Shown here piece by piece: positions 11,255 through 22,372 of a DNA stretch of 64,000 bases. Origin of the DNA: Anthostomella pinea (lineage: Eukaryota; Ascomycota; Sordariomycetes; Xylariales; Xylariaceae). The translations under genes and the position numbers were made by a program. The stretch is from the NCBI GenBank assembly GCA_963556695.1, contig CAUWAG010000004.1:3596001-3660000 (forward strand), given 5' to 3'. Every line of letters starts with the position of its first letter. Position 1 is the stretch's first letter. The notes under the pieces are model-generated. The model saw only the letters and a list, made by a program, of their open reading frames with translations. It did not search any database and was not told where the DNA came from.

Positions 11255-12831
11255 ATGGCACCCTTCCACGACAGGCCCCCAAACACGCCCGTGGCCGTCC
11301 CAAAGACGACCACTGGCGGCGTGTTCAAATCCCCGGCCCCTAGAAAGACATACAGCCCGGCAACTCCGATCAGGCTCCGCCAGGCACTGCTTGACGACAT
11401 CAGCAGCAGCCCGTCACAGGTCTCTAAGGCTGACTTCACCGTTATTTCCCCTCTGAAAGGAAAATCCTGAAATATCAATGACAGCAGCATCACTGGAATA
11501 AAACGATATTAATTGAACGAAATCTCAACAGACCAAGCCATTATATGCGATATAGGGAACAAAGCCTCCTCCTCAGAGTGCCAGGACCAAGTTGCCAGAA
11601 TACTGGCTAAAGACAAACACCTTTATGAAGCCAGGATAACAATGTTTCAAGAGTGTGCTGCAGCGGTTGATAAGACACTTAAGAAAGCTAGAACCGAACT
11701 ATACTCTTATGCTAAGGAGTTCAGCACTTTCTTCTCTAAATGTCTGAATAAGTGGCTAGAAACCCGAGATCCGCCCAAAAAGAAGACCATCCCTAGGGGG
11801 ATAGGGATGGTAAAGCCCACCATGACCTTCGCCCAAGCTGTCTCCTCTAGCCAACGACAGCATCCACGGACAGTCAACACTCCCATAAAGAAAACATAGC
11901 CTGGCGCCCTTATCACTACCAATCAATTAAAGAAGAAGCAAGATGATATCCGCGTCTTTGTCCGCATGGATAATAGCCATTTAAAGCCTTACAGAATAAA
12001 GTCTACACTAAACAAAAGACTTAAGCTCCACCTTTAAGAGCTTAGAAAAGTGACCCGGTGCCCCTCCGGATTTACCTTATACCCAAAGGACAAGCCAACT
12101 CAGGCTAAGCTCCTGGCCTTCCAAGAAAAAATCACTGATATTCTCAAGGCAGAAAAGATCGAGACCCACACGATCTGGCATCACTATAAGGTCGATGGAT
12201 ACCCAAGAAAGGTTATCAGTGCAAAAAGGTTGACAATCGATATTACCAACATTGTTATTGCTGATGAAGTTAAAGCCCAAATGGGTGACAGACCTTTAAG
12301 GTGCATATTCTCAAGGAACACAGTTGATTCTGATCCGGAAACCACATGGGTGATCTCTCTGCCCCGTACAGCAAAGAAACTATTCACGCTTTTTGCTCAC
12401 TTAATGACCTCGAGGCATATTCAATACTCCCCCAAGGTTCATCAGTGTGCGAGCTGCTTCAGATACCATAATAGGAACTACCGATGTGAAAAGCAAGTAT
12501 GTGCACGTTGCGCCAGCGCAGTACACCAGGGGATTGCGAAAAACCAATCCCAAAGTGTATCAACTGCAAAGGACCTCATGCTGCCGACTTCGACAAATGT
12601 CCTGCACGCCCCAAGGTCATAAAAGGTATCATCCATAAGCACACATAGGAGAAAATCCAGGAAATAAGGCTGGCCGGAGAAAGAGCCAGATCCAAGGCCT
12701 TCAATGAAGCAGGCAGAAACTAAGCTGGGTCAACACCCAGCAACAATAGCAAAGACATCACAATACAAATCAACACAACAGATACAACTCATCCTAGAGA
12801 TGCCGATACCATTGTTGTCAGTCAATATTAG
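11255..12831 (+). pseudogene. LINE-A ORF1 (gag-like, CCHC), inactivated
   Basis: Starts MAPFHDRPPNTPVAVPKTTT like the intact ORF1 of LINE-B, but is closed by TGA at about 11468 and further stops (for example 11897 and 12038). The zinc-knuckle cysteines (CASCFRYHNRNYRCEKQVC) are still visible near 12447-12510, after which the reading frame is lost. The family role is nucleic-acid binding in the retrotransposition particle. Confidence 0.8.
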
Positions 12832-15800
12832 GTATATCAAACGAAACACATCGACACGGGCATCTAGTCATCCATTCTGTGAATACAGCAGGAGGACAAA
12901 AGAGTGCAGGCCCTACAGAGTTAGCCATCAACCTGACTGATTACAGAGGAGAACAAGCAGACATCATTCTGATGCAAGAGCCCTGGGTTGGCATACCACC
13001 AGGCAGAAGAATGGGAGTAAAGACACACCCCAATTACGATATATACTCCCCAGTGGATTCCTGGGACAGCGACAGTACACGGCCTAGATCTCTCATCTAT
13101 GTAAGAAAATACCTTTAAGCAGATTAATTTTGGCCCTATGTTACACGAGATATCACCTGGGTCAAGGTACAAGGCATTATATTTGCCAGTGTCTATCAGC
13201 CATGTGACAACCCACAGGAAGTGAATGACATTCTGGAAGTATGGACTCCACCTTTTCGCTGCGTTATAGCTAGAGATTTCAATGCTGGCGACATATCCTG
13301 GGACTCGAGCAATCCAGGATATCATGGTGGTGTCATACTTGCACAGACTATGGCAGACCATAGACTGGATCTGATTTCTGAACCAGATGTCCCAACACAT
13401 AATGACAGAAATGTACTAGATCTGGTGTTCTCAGATGTCCCCATGGCTAAAGCCTCAGTCAATGATGCACTTTAGTGCACCTCAGATCATAAGATATTAC
13501 GAATAGTCATTCCAATTCAGGGAGATCTGGACTGAGTCCCTAAGGCCAATCATTAGATAGTACCGGACAATAAACTACAAGAGCTGGCAGATAATGTCCA
13601 AACCAGGATTCATGAACTCCCCCGGCTGGGTGTATCCCCTGGCCAGGTGGATGCCTTTACACAAAGCTTGATCAACATGATCCAAGGCTGTATCAGGACA
13701 GTGGGTAAGAAGCCCCGACAATCTAGGCCCACTGCTTGGTGGAATGATGACTGCAAAACAGCTGTTCAGACATACAGGGCCCTTTCTAAACAGACTACAA
13801 GCCAAGAAGGGCGGAATTCAGCCCGACAGGAATTTCACCGCGTGGTTCAGAAAGCTAAGAGAGAGTACTGACAGACTCTAATCAATTCAGCAACTTGGCC
13901 AAAGAACCTATACAGAATCGTCTCTTGGCACAAGCTATCAGCAGGATTGCGTTTCCCTCTAATCATCATAAGAGACCAAATATTTGAATCACAAGAGAAC
14001 AAAACAAATGTATTACGCTCAGCCACGCTTAAACGAAGTACCTCAGACAACGATATTATTGACCCCTGGTCCGCTCAGATCACACAACCCAAGCCATACA
14101 TCCCCCTTGAATACCATGTCGGACTGGAAGAGGCTGAAGGGTGCACTTTAGGGACCAAGAGCAACTCCCCGGGAATAGATACCCTCACAGTACGGATTCT
14201 GAAAGCTTGCTGGCCATTCATTGGGGAACATATCAGAGCCCTTTTCCAGACCTGCCTACAGATTGGATACCATCCTAAACCATTCAAAGTAGCTGAAGTG
14301 ATAATGATCCCAAAACTAGGAAAGAAAGACTACTCCAATCCCAGGGCCTACAGACCAATATCGCTACCGTCATGTCTTGACAAAGGCCTAGAACGACTCA
14401 TCGCAAAAAGAATTACCTGGTTTATTGTTAAACTTGGAATTCTAGCTCCACAATATTTTGGAGCTCTACCAAAGCGCTCTGCCACTGACCTGATAGCTGC
14501 ACTCATACACGATATTGAGCAGGCCCTCGACCAAGGCCTTGTTGCAACGGTAGTCACGTCAGATGTGAAAGGGGCCTTTGATGCTGCCCTAATAGGACGG
14601 CTGTTGGTTCGCATGAGAGAACAGGGCTGGCCGGGCTTTCTTATAAGATGGGTCCAGTCATTCATGTCCGAGCGGTCTGCAAGGGTTCGGTTTGAAGGTA
14701 TTGTAACCAATATTAAAGCTCTCACTTGTGGGCTACCACAAGGCTCACCAGCCTCTCCAATCCTTTATATGCTGTATACAGAGCCAATCTGTGCCCGACT
14801 TGGTATGAAAAAGAGACGCTTTGGATATACAGACGACCTAGCGACTCTCTATATTAAAAAGAACCTTAAGGAAACAGCTACAGAGGCTTCTAAAAATCTT
14901 TATTTGCTCAACCAATAGGGACATAACAATACTATTGGATTTGATCCTGACAAAACTGAGATTATGCACTTCTTAAAGAAAAAGAACTCAGATAACCCTC
15001 CAGTCCGCCATAAGACAATGAACAAAACAACAAAGGACTCCATGCGATGGCTGGGTGTCTTCCTGGATAGAAAATTAAACTTCAAAGATCACGTTTCCTA
15101 CTGGGCCAAGAAAACTAATAAGGTAGCAAATCACCTTTGAGGACTATACAACATAATCAAAGGACTTCCAGTAAAGTCAACCAAGAGGGCTGTGAAAGCT
15201 TGTGTTATTCCTATTCTTACACACGGCCTGGAGGCCTGGTACCCAGGAATCAAGAAAGTTGGGAGCTTAGGTGGGACATCAGCATGTCGCATTAAGGGGC
15301 TTCTTGGAACAATAGATGCCGTACTACGAACAGCGATCAGAGCTATCTTGCCAGTCTAGAAAACACACCCTGGACATATCCTATACTTTGAATCGCAGAT
15401 TCCCCCAACAGAAGTTCTTGCAGAGTTAACAAGACGACGTCACGGCCTCTGACTAGGACGAATAGACCAGAGACACCCTCTTGTTGGCAGGCTCCAAATA
15501 CAAGCTTACAAGAATCCAACAAGGCTATAAAGGAGCTTCCAGCTAGTCCCTGACTTCCAGAGACCAACACTTACCAGGCCATCATGGAAGAAGCCCCTAA
15601 TCCGTAAAGACAAAGACAAAAAAACAGAGCTCTTTAAGCAATGGCTACAGGAGAGAAACGTGAACACTGACCTTATCATCTATTTAGATGGATCACAGCT
15701 GGACGACCAAGGCACAACCCGCACTAGATGGGGTTATACCATCAGGAAAGGCGGCATTACACAAGAAGTATACCGGGGAAAGGGCAGACTTCTCTAAGCA

Positions 15801-16514
15801 GAAGTAATAGATACTAAAGTCCATAGTGCTCTCCAAGGTCTTGCAGCAGCCAGGGCAATTGGACACAGAAAATAGCTATATGTCTGCCTGGACAACACGT
15901 CAGTGGTAGATGGGCTCAATGGGGCTCCACCCGAGACATCACAGAACATTTTTCTACGATTTCAAGAACTTGCCACAGCACACACTCCTGGAGTGACCGT
16001 CAAGTGGATTCTTGGACACAGAGATATTAATGGCAACAAAGCTGCCGACACACTAACAAAAAAGGGTGCCATGCTAAAAACAGACACGACAAACCTTCCT
16101 ATAATCTCTTGGGTCAAGAAAGATCTCAAAAAAAAGGGTAAGAAAGAGTTTAATAAATGGTAAAAAGACCAATCAGAACCTAGGTATCAAGAAGTATACT
16201 CATATACAGTAACTGAAAGAGACCTTATATCTTTTAAGAGGAGTACTTTACACAGACTTCTAGCGGCCAGATCTAGACATAACGATTTTGCCAGATACCA
16301 TGAACGCTTTGGGCATACAGACTCGAATGATCATTGCAGCTGTGGTGAGAAGAAAACACCACAATATATTTTCTTTTGTAAGAGGCTGGGGAAAAACCGG
16401 CTGCTGCCTAGGTACTCGCTTAGGACAGCTTGTTTATAATACTTAGGGGAGAGGAGCACAGAATGGACAAAATTCGTGGAGAAGAGCAAGTTCTTTTCAA
16501 CAATCTGCCCCTGA
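12825..16514 (+). pseudogene. LINE-A ORF2 (endonuclease-RT-RNase H), inactivated
   Basis: Aligns with LINE-B ORF2. The ORF2 start that overlaps the ORF1 stop in LINE-B (ATGTTAG) reads ATATTAG here, so the initiator is lost. More than ten in-frame stops follow. The longest surviving piece (13947-14918) holds the reverse-transcriptase core, but its catalytic loop reads FGYTDDLA where LINE-B has FGYADDLA (Ala to Thr, GCA to ACA). RNase H motifs are partly preserved (LDNTSVVDGLNG). No active enzyme can be expected. Confidence 0.85.
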
Positions 16515-16718
16515 TAGATAGCTTTTCTTGAAGGACCAGATGGATAACCCCAAGGTCATACCGCCGCAATAACGGGGATGGGCCCATGAGCGGGACTGAC
16601 TGTACTTATTATCTTGAGACCTCCACAACCCTGCGATACAGAGGCTCTGGGAGGCGTGGTTTGCACTACTGAGGAGCTACCCCCCACGTTAAATACAAAA
16701 CAAACAAACAAACAAACA

Positions 16719-16734
16719 TACTTCGCAGCTAGCC
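16719..16734. repeat. Target-site duplication of LINE-A, right copy
   Basis: Identical to 11101-11116. It directly follows the ACAA-type tail of the element, the normal 3' junction of a target-primed insertion. Confidence 0.9.
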
Positions 16735-17286
16735 CTAGCTATTCTATATGTAAGTCAATATCAGTCTGCATCCTGATGCTAAGAACAGTGACTCCAAGCG
16801 ATCTTTCACCGCGCTCTTTGGTCGGCTTCACTGAGGCCCGTCGCCTGAAGAAGGACAATCTTTCAGACCTTCGCACGAAGTTACTGACTGGATGGTACAG
16901 CATATATTCGGTCCTGCACAAGCTATGGCACACCACAAGTACTAGCTGGCTGGAAAAACAGCTCATCGAAGGACTTTGCTGTCCTGCTTGGCCTGGAGGT
17001 GGCAAGAAGGCCCAACGTATTCGCGCCACCCGGGAGTTCCTGGTGGGAAAACACGGCTGAGCCGAGACAGGTAATGGTTCGCTACCTATTCTTGCTGCCA
17101 GCGCATGTAATCGATGGACAGGCATATGCTGCGCTTCAATTGCCAACGAATAACCACGTACGAGATGCGATGGAGAAGACATTTCGTCGCATCCAGTCAG
17201 CTGAGCTGGATAGATGGAGATCTTGCAGGAAGAAAGTTCCCACCTGGGGAATGCCATTGTCTTTGCCGAGAAATCACATCTTTTGA

Positions 17287-17961
17287 GGCGTTAAGATCAA
17301 GACACATAATACCGTCTCACGAGCTTGGAGTTAGGGAGGGATTCATTCCCAATTTTTCAATCGTCAATAATTTTAGAACTGATAGCAGGCTGTTGGGTAC
17401 CTAAGAGAGAGCCTCCGTGGACATACAAGCGAGCATATCACCAATAGATTACCTTCAATTCATGCGCTCCATTCCGCTCCCAGCCTGCCATCGATGCAGA
17501 TGTTCCTCATGTCAGTGACTCCCTACGCCAACTCGTTCAATTCGAAACCATGCAATGTTATGATGACACTCCCAGGTTTCCTCATGGGTGGCCATATGTT
17601 GTGAATGAGGCTCATCTTGGTTGGAAGGAGAGTGGTTAACAGTGAAATATTCCCCTTCGAGCAGGAATATGAGAGTATTCGTCAAGGAGGCCTGGAAGCT
17701 TGCTGGGTACGAGTGAGTTTGGCCTGTACCCCTTTCTAACCTGCTTTGTCCCTTTTCCTTTGGCTTCTCGCTGAACTCACCCCGAGGGCATATGGGGGTT
17801 TGGAGTTGGCATAGACACAATTATCATCCTCCAAAGGATTGCTTAAATATTGTCCTAGTATCCTTCATTTTGTGACGAGTAATTCAAGAGAGCGTCGGTT
17901 TTAGCATGATGCTTGTCGCCTTTACCATCTAGTCTTCGTCATCCCAGCCCCTGCTCGATGT
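17287..17961. other. Intergenic between converging genes
   Basis: Between the 3' remains of the PARP-like gene and the stop of the small minus-strand gene. A 102-codon minus-strand ORF (17512-17820) has no recognisable domain and a Pro/Glu/Lys-rich composition. Otherwise nothing was recognised. Confidence 0.4.
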
Positions 17962-18385
17962 TCAAGACCCTCGAGCCAACCCATCAATATACTTGAAGCA
18001 CAGCATGTAATCTTCGACCAAACGCACAGCACTCTGTGTCCCTTGGTGCTGATCTAGTCGAATTTTAACTCGCCCGGGTACTGCTCGGTTCTCGACGCCT
18101 GCTTGTGGCATCCTGCCTGACGATTGAGAGTCGGTCGACAAGAAGAGTGCGCGTGAGCCGATTTCTTACTGCCCAAATTGGGATCCGACGCCGTCTAAGT
18201 CCGAGTCTTTCGGTTTCTTGCATCTTTCACCCGGGTGGGCTTCGATTTTCTTGGATTTGGCATTGGCCTTCGTGGGGTCCTGGGGTCCTTGGGCCTTGGC
18301 ATCGGACCATTTCGCACCTACACTGTGTGTTAGAGTTGTGAGAGTGGGAGAGTTCGAATCATGATTCCAGACCTGTGCGACTCAT
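17962..18385 (-). CDS. Small uncharacterised protein, three exons
   Basis: Found from splice signals; all exons are short. Exons are 18385-18373 (MSRT), 18317-18170 and 18112-17962. The introns are 18372-18318 (55 nt) and 18169-18113 (57 nt, donor GTAAGA). Phases agree and give about 103 residues. Exon 2 is Lys/Asp-rich (TKANAKSKKIEAHPGERCKK). Exon 3 is better protein-like sequence (GRVKIRLDQHQGTQSAVRLV, then EDYMLCFKYIDGLARGS). No signal peptide, membrane span or known domain was seen. Its upstream region is separated from the start codon by LINE-B (insertion 78 bases upstream of the ATG), so expression may be lost or altered. Function is unknown; the model needs transcript support. Confidence 0.45.
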
Positions 18386-18462
18386 CTCTACGGAAGCCTA
18401 AGATGGCTTTGTAAAGGGTGTGTGAGACTGGCAACTTGGAATGAAGGTGGGTGATCTGACTC

Positions 18463-18476
18463 GGACGTTTTCACAG
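18463..18476. repeat. Target-site duplication of LINE-B, left copy
   Basis: GGACGTTTTCACAG here and at 24088-24101, flanking the minus-strand LINE. It abuts the GTTT-type tail complement of the element. Confidence 0.9.
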
Positions 18477-18682
18477 TTTGTTTTGTTTGTTTGTTTGTTT
18501 TGTATTTAACGTGGGGGTAGCTCCTCAGTAGTGCAAACCACGCCTCCCAGAGCCTCTGCATCGCAGGGTTGTGGAGGTCTCAAGATAATAAGTACAGTCA
18601 GACCCGCTCACGGGCCCATCCCCGTTGTTGCGGCGGTATGACCTTGGGGTCATCCATCTGGTCCTTCAAGGAAGGCTATCTA

Positions 18683-21600
18683 TCAGGGGCAGATTGTTGA
18701 AAAGAACTTGCTCTTCTCCACGAATTTTGCCCATTCTGTGCTCCTCTCCCCTAAGTATTGTAAACAAGCTGCCCTAGGCGAATGCCTAGGCAGTAGCCGA
18801 TTTTTCCCCAGCCTCTTACAAAAGAAAATGTGTTGTGGTGTTTTCTTCTCACCACAGCTGCAGTGATCATTTGAATCTGTGTGCCCAAAGCGTTCATGGT
18901 ATCTGGCAAAGTCGCCATGTCCAGATCTGGCCGCTAGAAGTCTGTGTAAAGTACTCCTCTTAAAAGATATAAGGTCTCTTTCAGTTACTGCATGTGAGTA
19001 TACTTCTTGATACCTAGATTCTGATTGGTCTTTCCACCATTGGTTGAACTCTTTCTTGCCCTGTCTTTTGAGATCTCTCTTGACCCAAGAGATTGTAGGA
19101 AGATTTGTTGTGTCTGTTTCCAGCATGGCACCCTCTTTTGCTAGTGTGTCGGCAGCTTCGTTGCCATCAATATCTCTGTGTCCAGGAATCCATTTGACGG
19201 TCACTCCAGGAGTGTGTGCTGTGGCAAGTTCTTGAAATCGTAGAAAAATGTTTTGTGATGTCTCGGGTGGAGTCCCATTGAGCCCATCTACCACTGACGT
19301 GTTGTCCAGGCAGACATATAGCTGTTTTCCGTGTCCAATTGCCCTGGCTGCTGCAAGACCTTGGAGAGCACCATGGACTTCAGCATCTACTACTTCTGCT
19401 TGTAGAAGTCTGCCCCTTCCCCGGTATACCTCTTGTGTAGTGCCGCCTTTCCTGATGGTATAACCCCATCCAGTGCGGATTGTGCCTTGGTCATCCAACT
19501 GTGATCCATCTGAGTAGATGACAAGGTCAGTGTTCACGTTTCTCTCTTGTAACCATTGCTTGAAGAGCTCTGTTTCTTTGTCTTTGTCTTTGCGGATTGG
19601 GCGCTTCCTCCATGATGGCCTGGTAAGTATTGGTCTCTGGAAGTCAGGGACTAGCTGGAAGCTTCTTTGTAGCCTTGTTGGATCCTTGCGAGCTTGTATT
19701 TGGAGCCTGCCAACCAGAGGGTGTCTCTGATCTATTCGTCCTAGTCGGAGGCCGTGACGTCGTCTTATTGACTCTGCAAGAACTCCTGCTGGGGGAATCT
19801 GCGATTCAAAGTGTAAGATATGTCCAGGGTGTGTTTTCCAGACTGGCAAGATAGCCCTGATCGCCGTTCGTAGTACGGCATCTATTGTTCCAAGAAGCCC
19901 CTTAATGCGACATGCTGATGTCTCACCTAAGCTCCCAGTTTTCTCGATTCCTGGGTACCAGGCCTCCAGGCCATGTGTGAGAATAGGAATAACACAAGCT
20001 TTCACAGCCCTCTTGGTTGACTTTACTGGAAGTCCTTTGACTGTGTTGCATAGTCCTCGAAGGTGATTTGCTACCCTACTAGCTTTCTTGGCCCAGTGAG
20101 AAACATGGTCTTTGAAGTTTAGTTTCCTATCCAGAAGGACACCTAGCCATCGCATGGAATGCTTAGCTGTTTTGTTCATTGTTCCGTGGCAAACTGGGGG
20201 ATTGTCTGAGTTCTTTTTCCGTGAGAAGTGCATGATCTCGGTTTTGTCGGGATCAAATTCAATAGCATTGTTATGTCCCCATTGGTTGAGCAAATGAAGG
20301 TTTTCAGAAGCCTCTGCAGCTGTTTCTTTAAGGTTCTTTCCAATGCAGAGTGTTGCTAGATCATCTGCATATCCAAAGCGTCTTCTTTTCATGCCAAGTC
20401 GGGCACAGATTGGCTCTGTATACAGCATGTAGAGGATTGGAGAGACTGGTGAGCCTTGTGGGAGCCCACAAGTGAGAGCTTTTATATCGGTCACAGTACC
20501 TTCAAACCGAACTCTTGCGGACCGCTCGGACATGAACGACTGGACCCATCTTATGAGAAAGCCTGGCCAGCCCTGTTCTCTCATGCGAACCACCAGCCGT
20601 CCCATTAGGGCAGCATCAAAGGCCCCTTTCACATCTGATGTGACTACCGTTGCAACGAGGCCTTGGTCAAGGGCCTGCTCAATATCGTGTATGAGTGCAG
20701 CTACCAGGTCAGTGGCAGAGCGCTTTGGTAGAGCTCCAAAATGTTGTGGGGCTAGAATTCCAAGTTTGACAACAAACCAGGTAATTCTTTTCGCAATGAG
20801 TCGTTCTAGGCCCTTGCCAAGACATGACAGTAGCGATATTGGTCTGTAGGCCCTGGGATTGGAGTAGTCTTTCTTTCCTGGTTTTGGGATCATCACCACC
20901 TCAGCTACTTTGAATGGTTTAGGGTGGTGTCCAATCAGTAGGCAGGTCTGGAAAAGGGCTCTGATATGTTCACCAATGACTGGCCAGCAAGCTTTCAGAA
21001 TCCGTACTGTGAGGGTATCTACTCCCGGGGAGTTGCTCTTGGTTCCTAAAGTGCACCCTTCAGCCTCTTCCAGTCCGACGTGGTATTCAAGGGGGATGTG
21101 TGGCTTGGGTTGTATGATCTGAGCGGACCAGGGGTCGATGATATCGTTGTCTGAGGTACTTCGTTCAAGCGTGGCTGAGCGTAATGCATTTGCCTTGCTC
21201 TCTTGTGACTCGAATATTTGGTCTCCTATGATGATTGGAGGGGAACGCATTCCTGCTGATAACTTGTGCCAAGAGACGATTCTGTATAGGTCCTTTGGCT
21301 CAGTTGCTGAATTGATTAGAGTCTGCCAGTACTCTCTCCTAGCTTTCCGAACCACGCCGCGAAATTCCCGTCGGGCTGAATTCCGTCCTTCTTGGCTTGT
21401 AGTCTGTTTGGAAAGGGCCCTGTATGTCTGAACAGCTGCTTTGCAGTCATCATTCCACCAAGCAGTGGGCCTAGATTGACGGGGCCTCTTGCCCACTGTC
21501 CTGATACAGCCTTGGATCATGTTGATCAGGCTTTGTGTAAAGGTGTCCACCTGGCCAGGGGATACACCCAGCCGGGGGAGTTCATGAATCCTGGTTTGGA

Positions 21601-22372
21601 CATTATCTGCCAGCTCCTGTAGTTTATCGTCCGGTACTATCCAATGATTGGCCTTGGGTACTCGGTCCAGATCTCCCTGGATTGGAATGACTATTCGTAA
21701 TGTCTCATGATCTGAGGTGCACTGAAGTGCATCATTGACTGAGGCTTCAGCCATGGGGACATCAGAGAACACCAGATCTAGTACATTTCCGTCATCATGT
21801 GTCGGGACATCTGGTTCAGAAATCAGATCCAGTCCGTGGTCTGCCATAGTTTGTGCAAGTATAGTACCACCATGATATCCTGGATTGCTTGAGTCCCAGG
21901 ATGTGTCGCCAGCATTGAAATCTCCAGCTATAACGCAGCCAAAAGGTGGAGTCTATACTTCCAGAATGTCATCCACTTCCTGTGGGTTGTCACATGGCCG
22001 GTAGACACTGGCAAATGTAATGCCTTGTACCTTGACCCAGGTGATGTCTCGTGTAGCATAGGGCCGAAGTTGATCCGCTTGAAGGTATTTTCTCACATAG
22101 ATGAGAGATCTGGGCCGTGTACTGTCGCTGTCCCAGGAATCCACTGGGGAGTATATATCGTAATTGGGGTGTGTCTTTACTCCCATTCTCCTGCCTGGTG
22201 GTATGCCAACCCAGGGCTCTTGCATCAGAATGATGTCTGCTTGTTCTCCTTTATAGTCAGCCAGGTTGATGGCTAACTCTGTAGGGCCTGCACTCTTTTG
22301 TCCCCCTGCTGTATTTACAGAATGGATGACTAGATGCCCGTGTCGATGTGTTTCGTTTGATGTACCTAACAT
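18683..22372 (-). pseudogene. LINE-B ORF2: endonuclease, reverse transcriptase, RNase H; one nonsense codon
   Basis: A single frame of about 1,229 codons. The N-terminal APE-type endonuclease includes IILMQEPW and AGDFNAGDTSW. The RT core contains GVDTLTVRILKACWP, YRPISLLSC, TSDVKGAFDAAL, GLPQGSPVSP and FGYADDLA. RNase H follows with YSDGSQL, DAEVHGAL, CLDNTSVVDG and GNEAADTLAKEGA, all catalytic acids present. A C-terminal Cys/His segment (CSCGEKKTPQHIFFCKRLG) resembles the terminal zinc finger of this clade. The frame is broken once, at codon 140 (EV*TPPFG), where TAG at 21955-21953 replaces the TGG still present in LINE-A. Everything else looks capable of function. The ORF2 ATG overlaps the ORF1 stop, suggesting coupled reinitiation. 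Confidence 0.9.

Larger units (their letters stand above)
11117..16718 (+). mobile_element. LINE-A: full-length Tad-like non-LTR retrotransposon, heavily mutated
   Basis: A 5,602-bp element with a shared 5' end (ACAACTATTTTTCTTGGCG), ORF1, ORF2 (endonuclease, reverse transcriptase, RNase H) and a 3' tail of AAATACAAAACAAACAAACA repeats. It matches LINE-B (18477-24087, opposite strand) over its length. Relative to LINE-B the differences are mostly transitions. One block near 15795-15830 shows CAA to TAA, GTA to ATA, GCT to ACT, GAA to AAA and GGT to AGT. This C:G to T:A bias fits RIP or ageing by deamination. Many stops break both ORFs, so the copy is non-autonomous. It sits in sense orientation inside the PARP-like gene. 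Confidence 0.92.
10420..17286 (+). pseudogene. PARP-like (ADP-ribosyltransferase fold) gene, split by LINE-A
   Basis: One frame from the ATG at 10420 gives LTTLLRDPSVLDFLLACVS, KHHKNRQALLNWLCTEFEG, QFILLSTNTKHQRDFENQN, then FHGTPPSNLLSILHSGLRS and RGFYFAAS. The HG(T/S) with nLlsIL..GL and the following (Y/F)-rich strand match the NAD-binding start of fungal PARP-domain proteins. Internal stops are TAA at 10669 and TAG at 10901. At 11116 the frame is cut by LINE-A. The same frame resumes after the duplicated target (SPSYSIC, from 16734), and a later segment (16999-17286) carries QVMVRYLFLLP, like the end of PARP domains. The insertion and two nonsense codons make this a pseudogene. The exact start, intron positions and 3' end are uncertain. 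Confidence 0.6.

Noticed and set aside
18346..18362. tRNA-like B-box sequence GTTCGAATC
   Set aside because: No matching A box or cloverleaf stems upstream; it lies inside the first intron of the small gene model. A similar GGTTCGAATTC near 43709 was rejected for the same reason.
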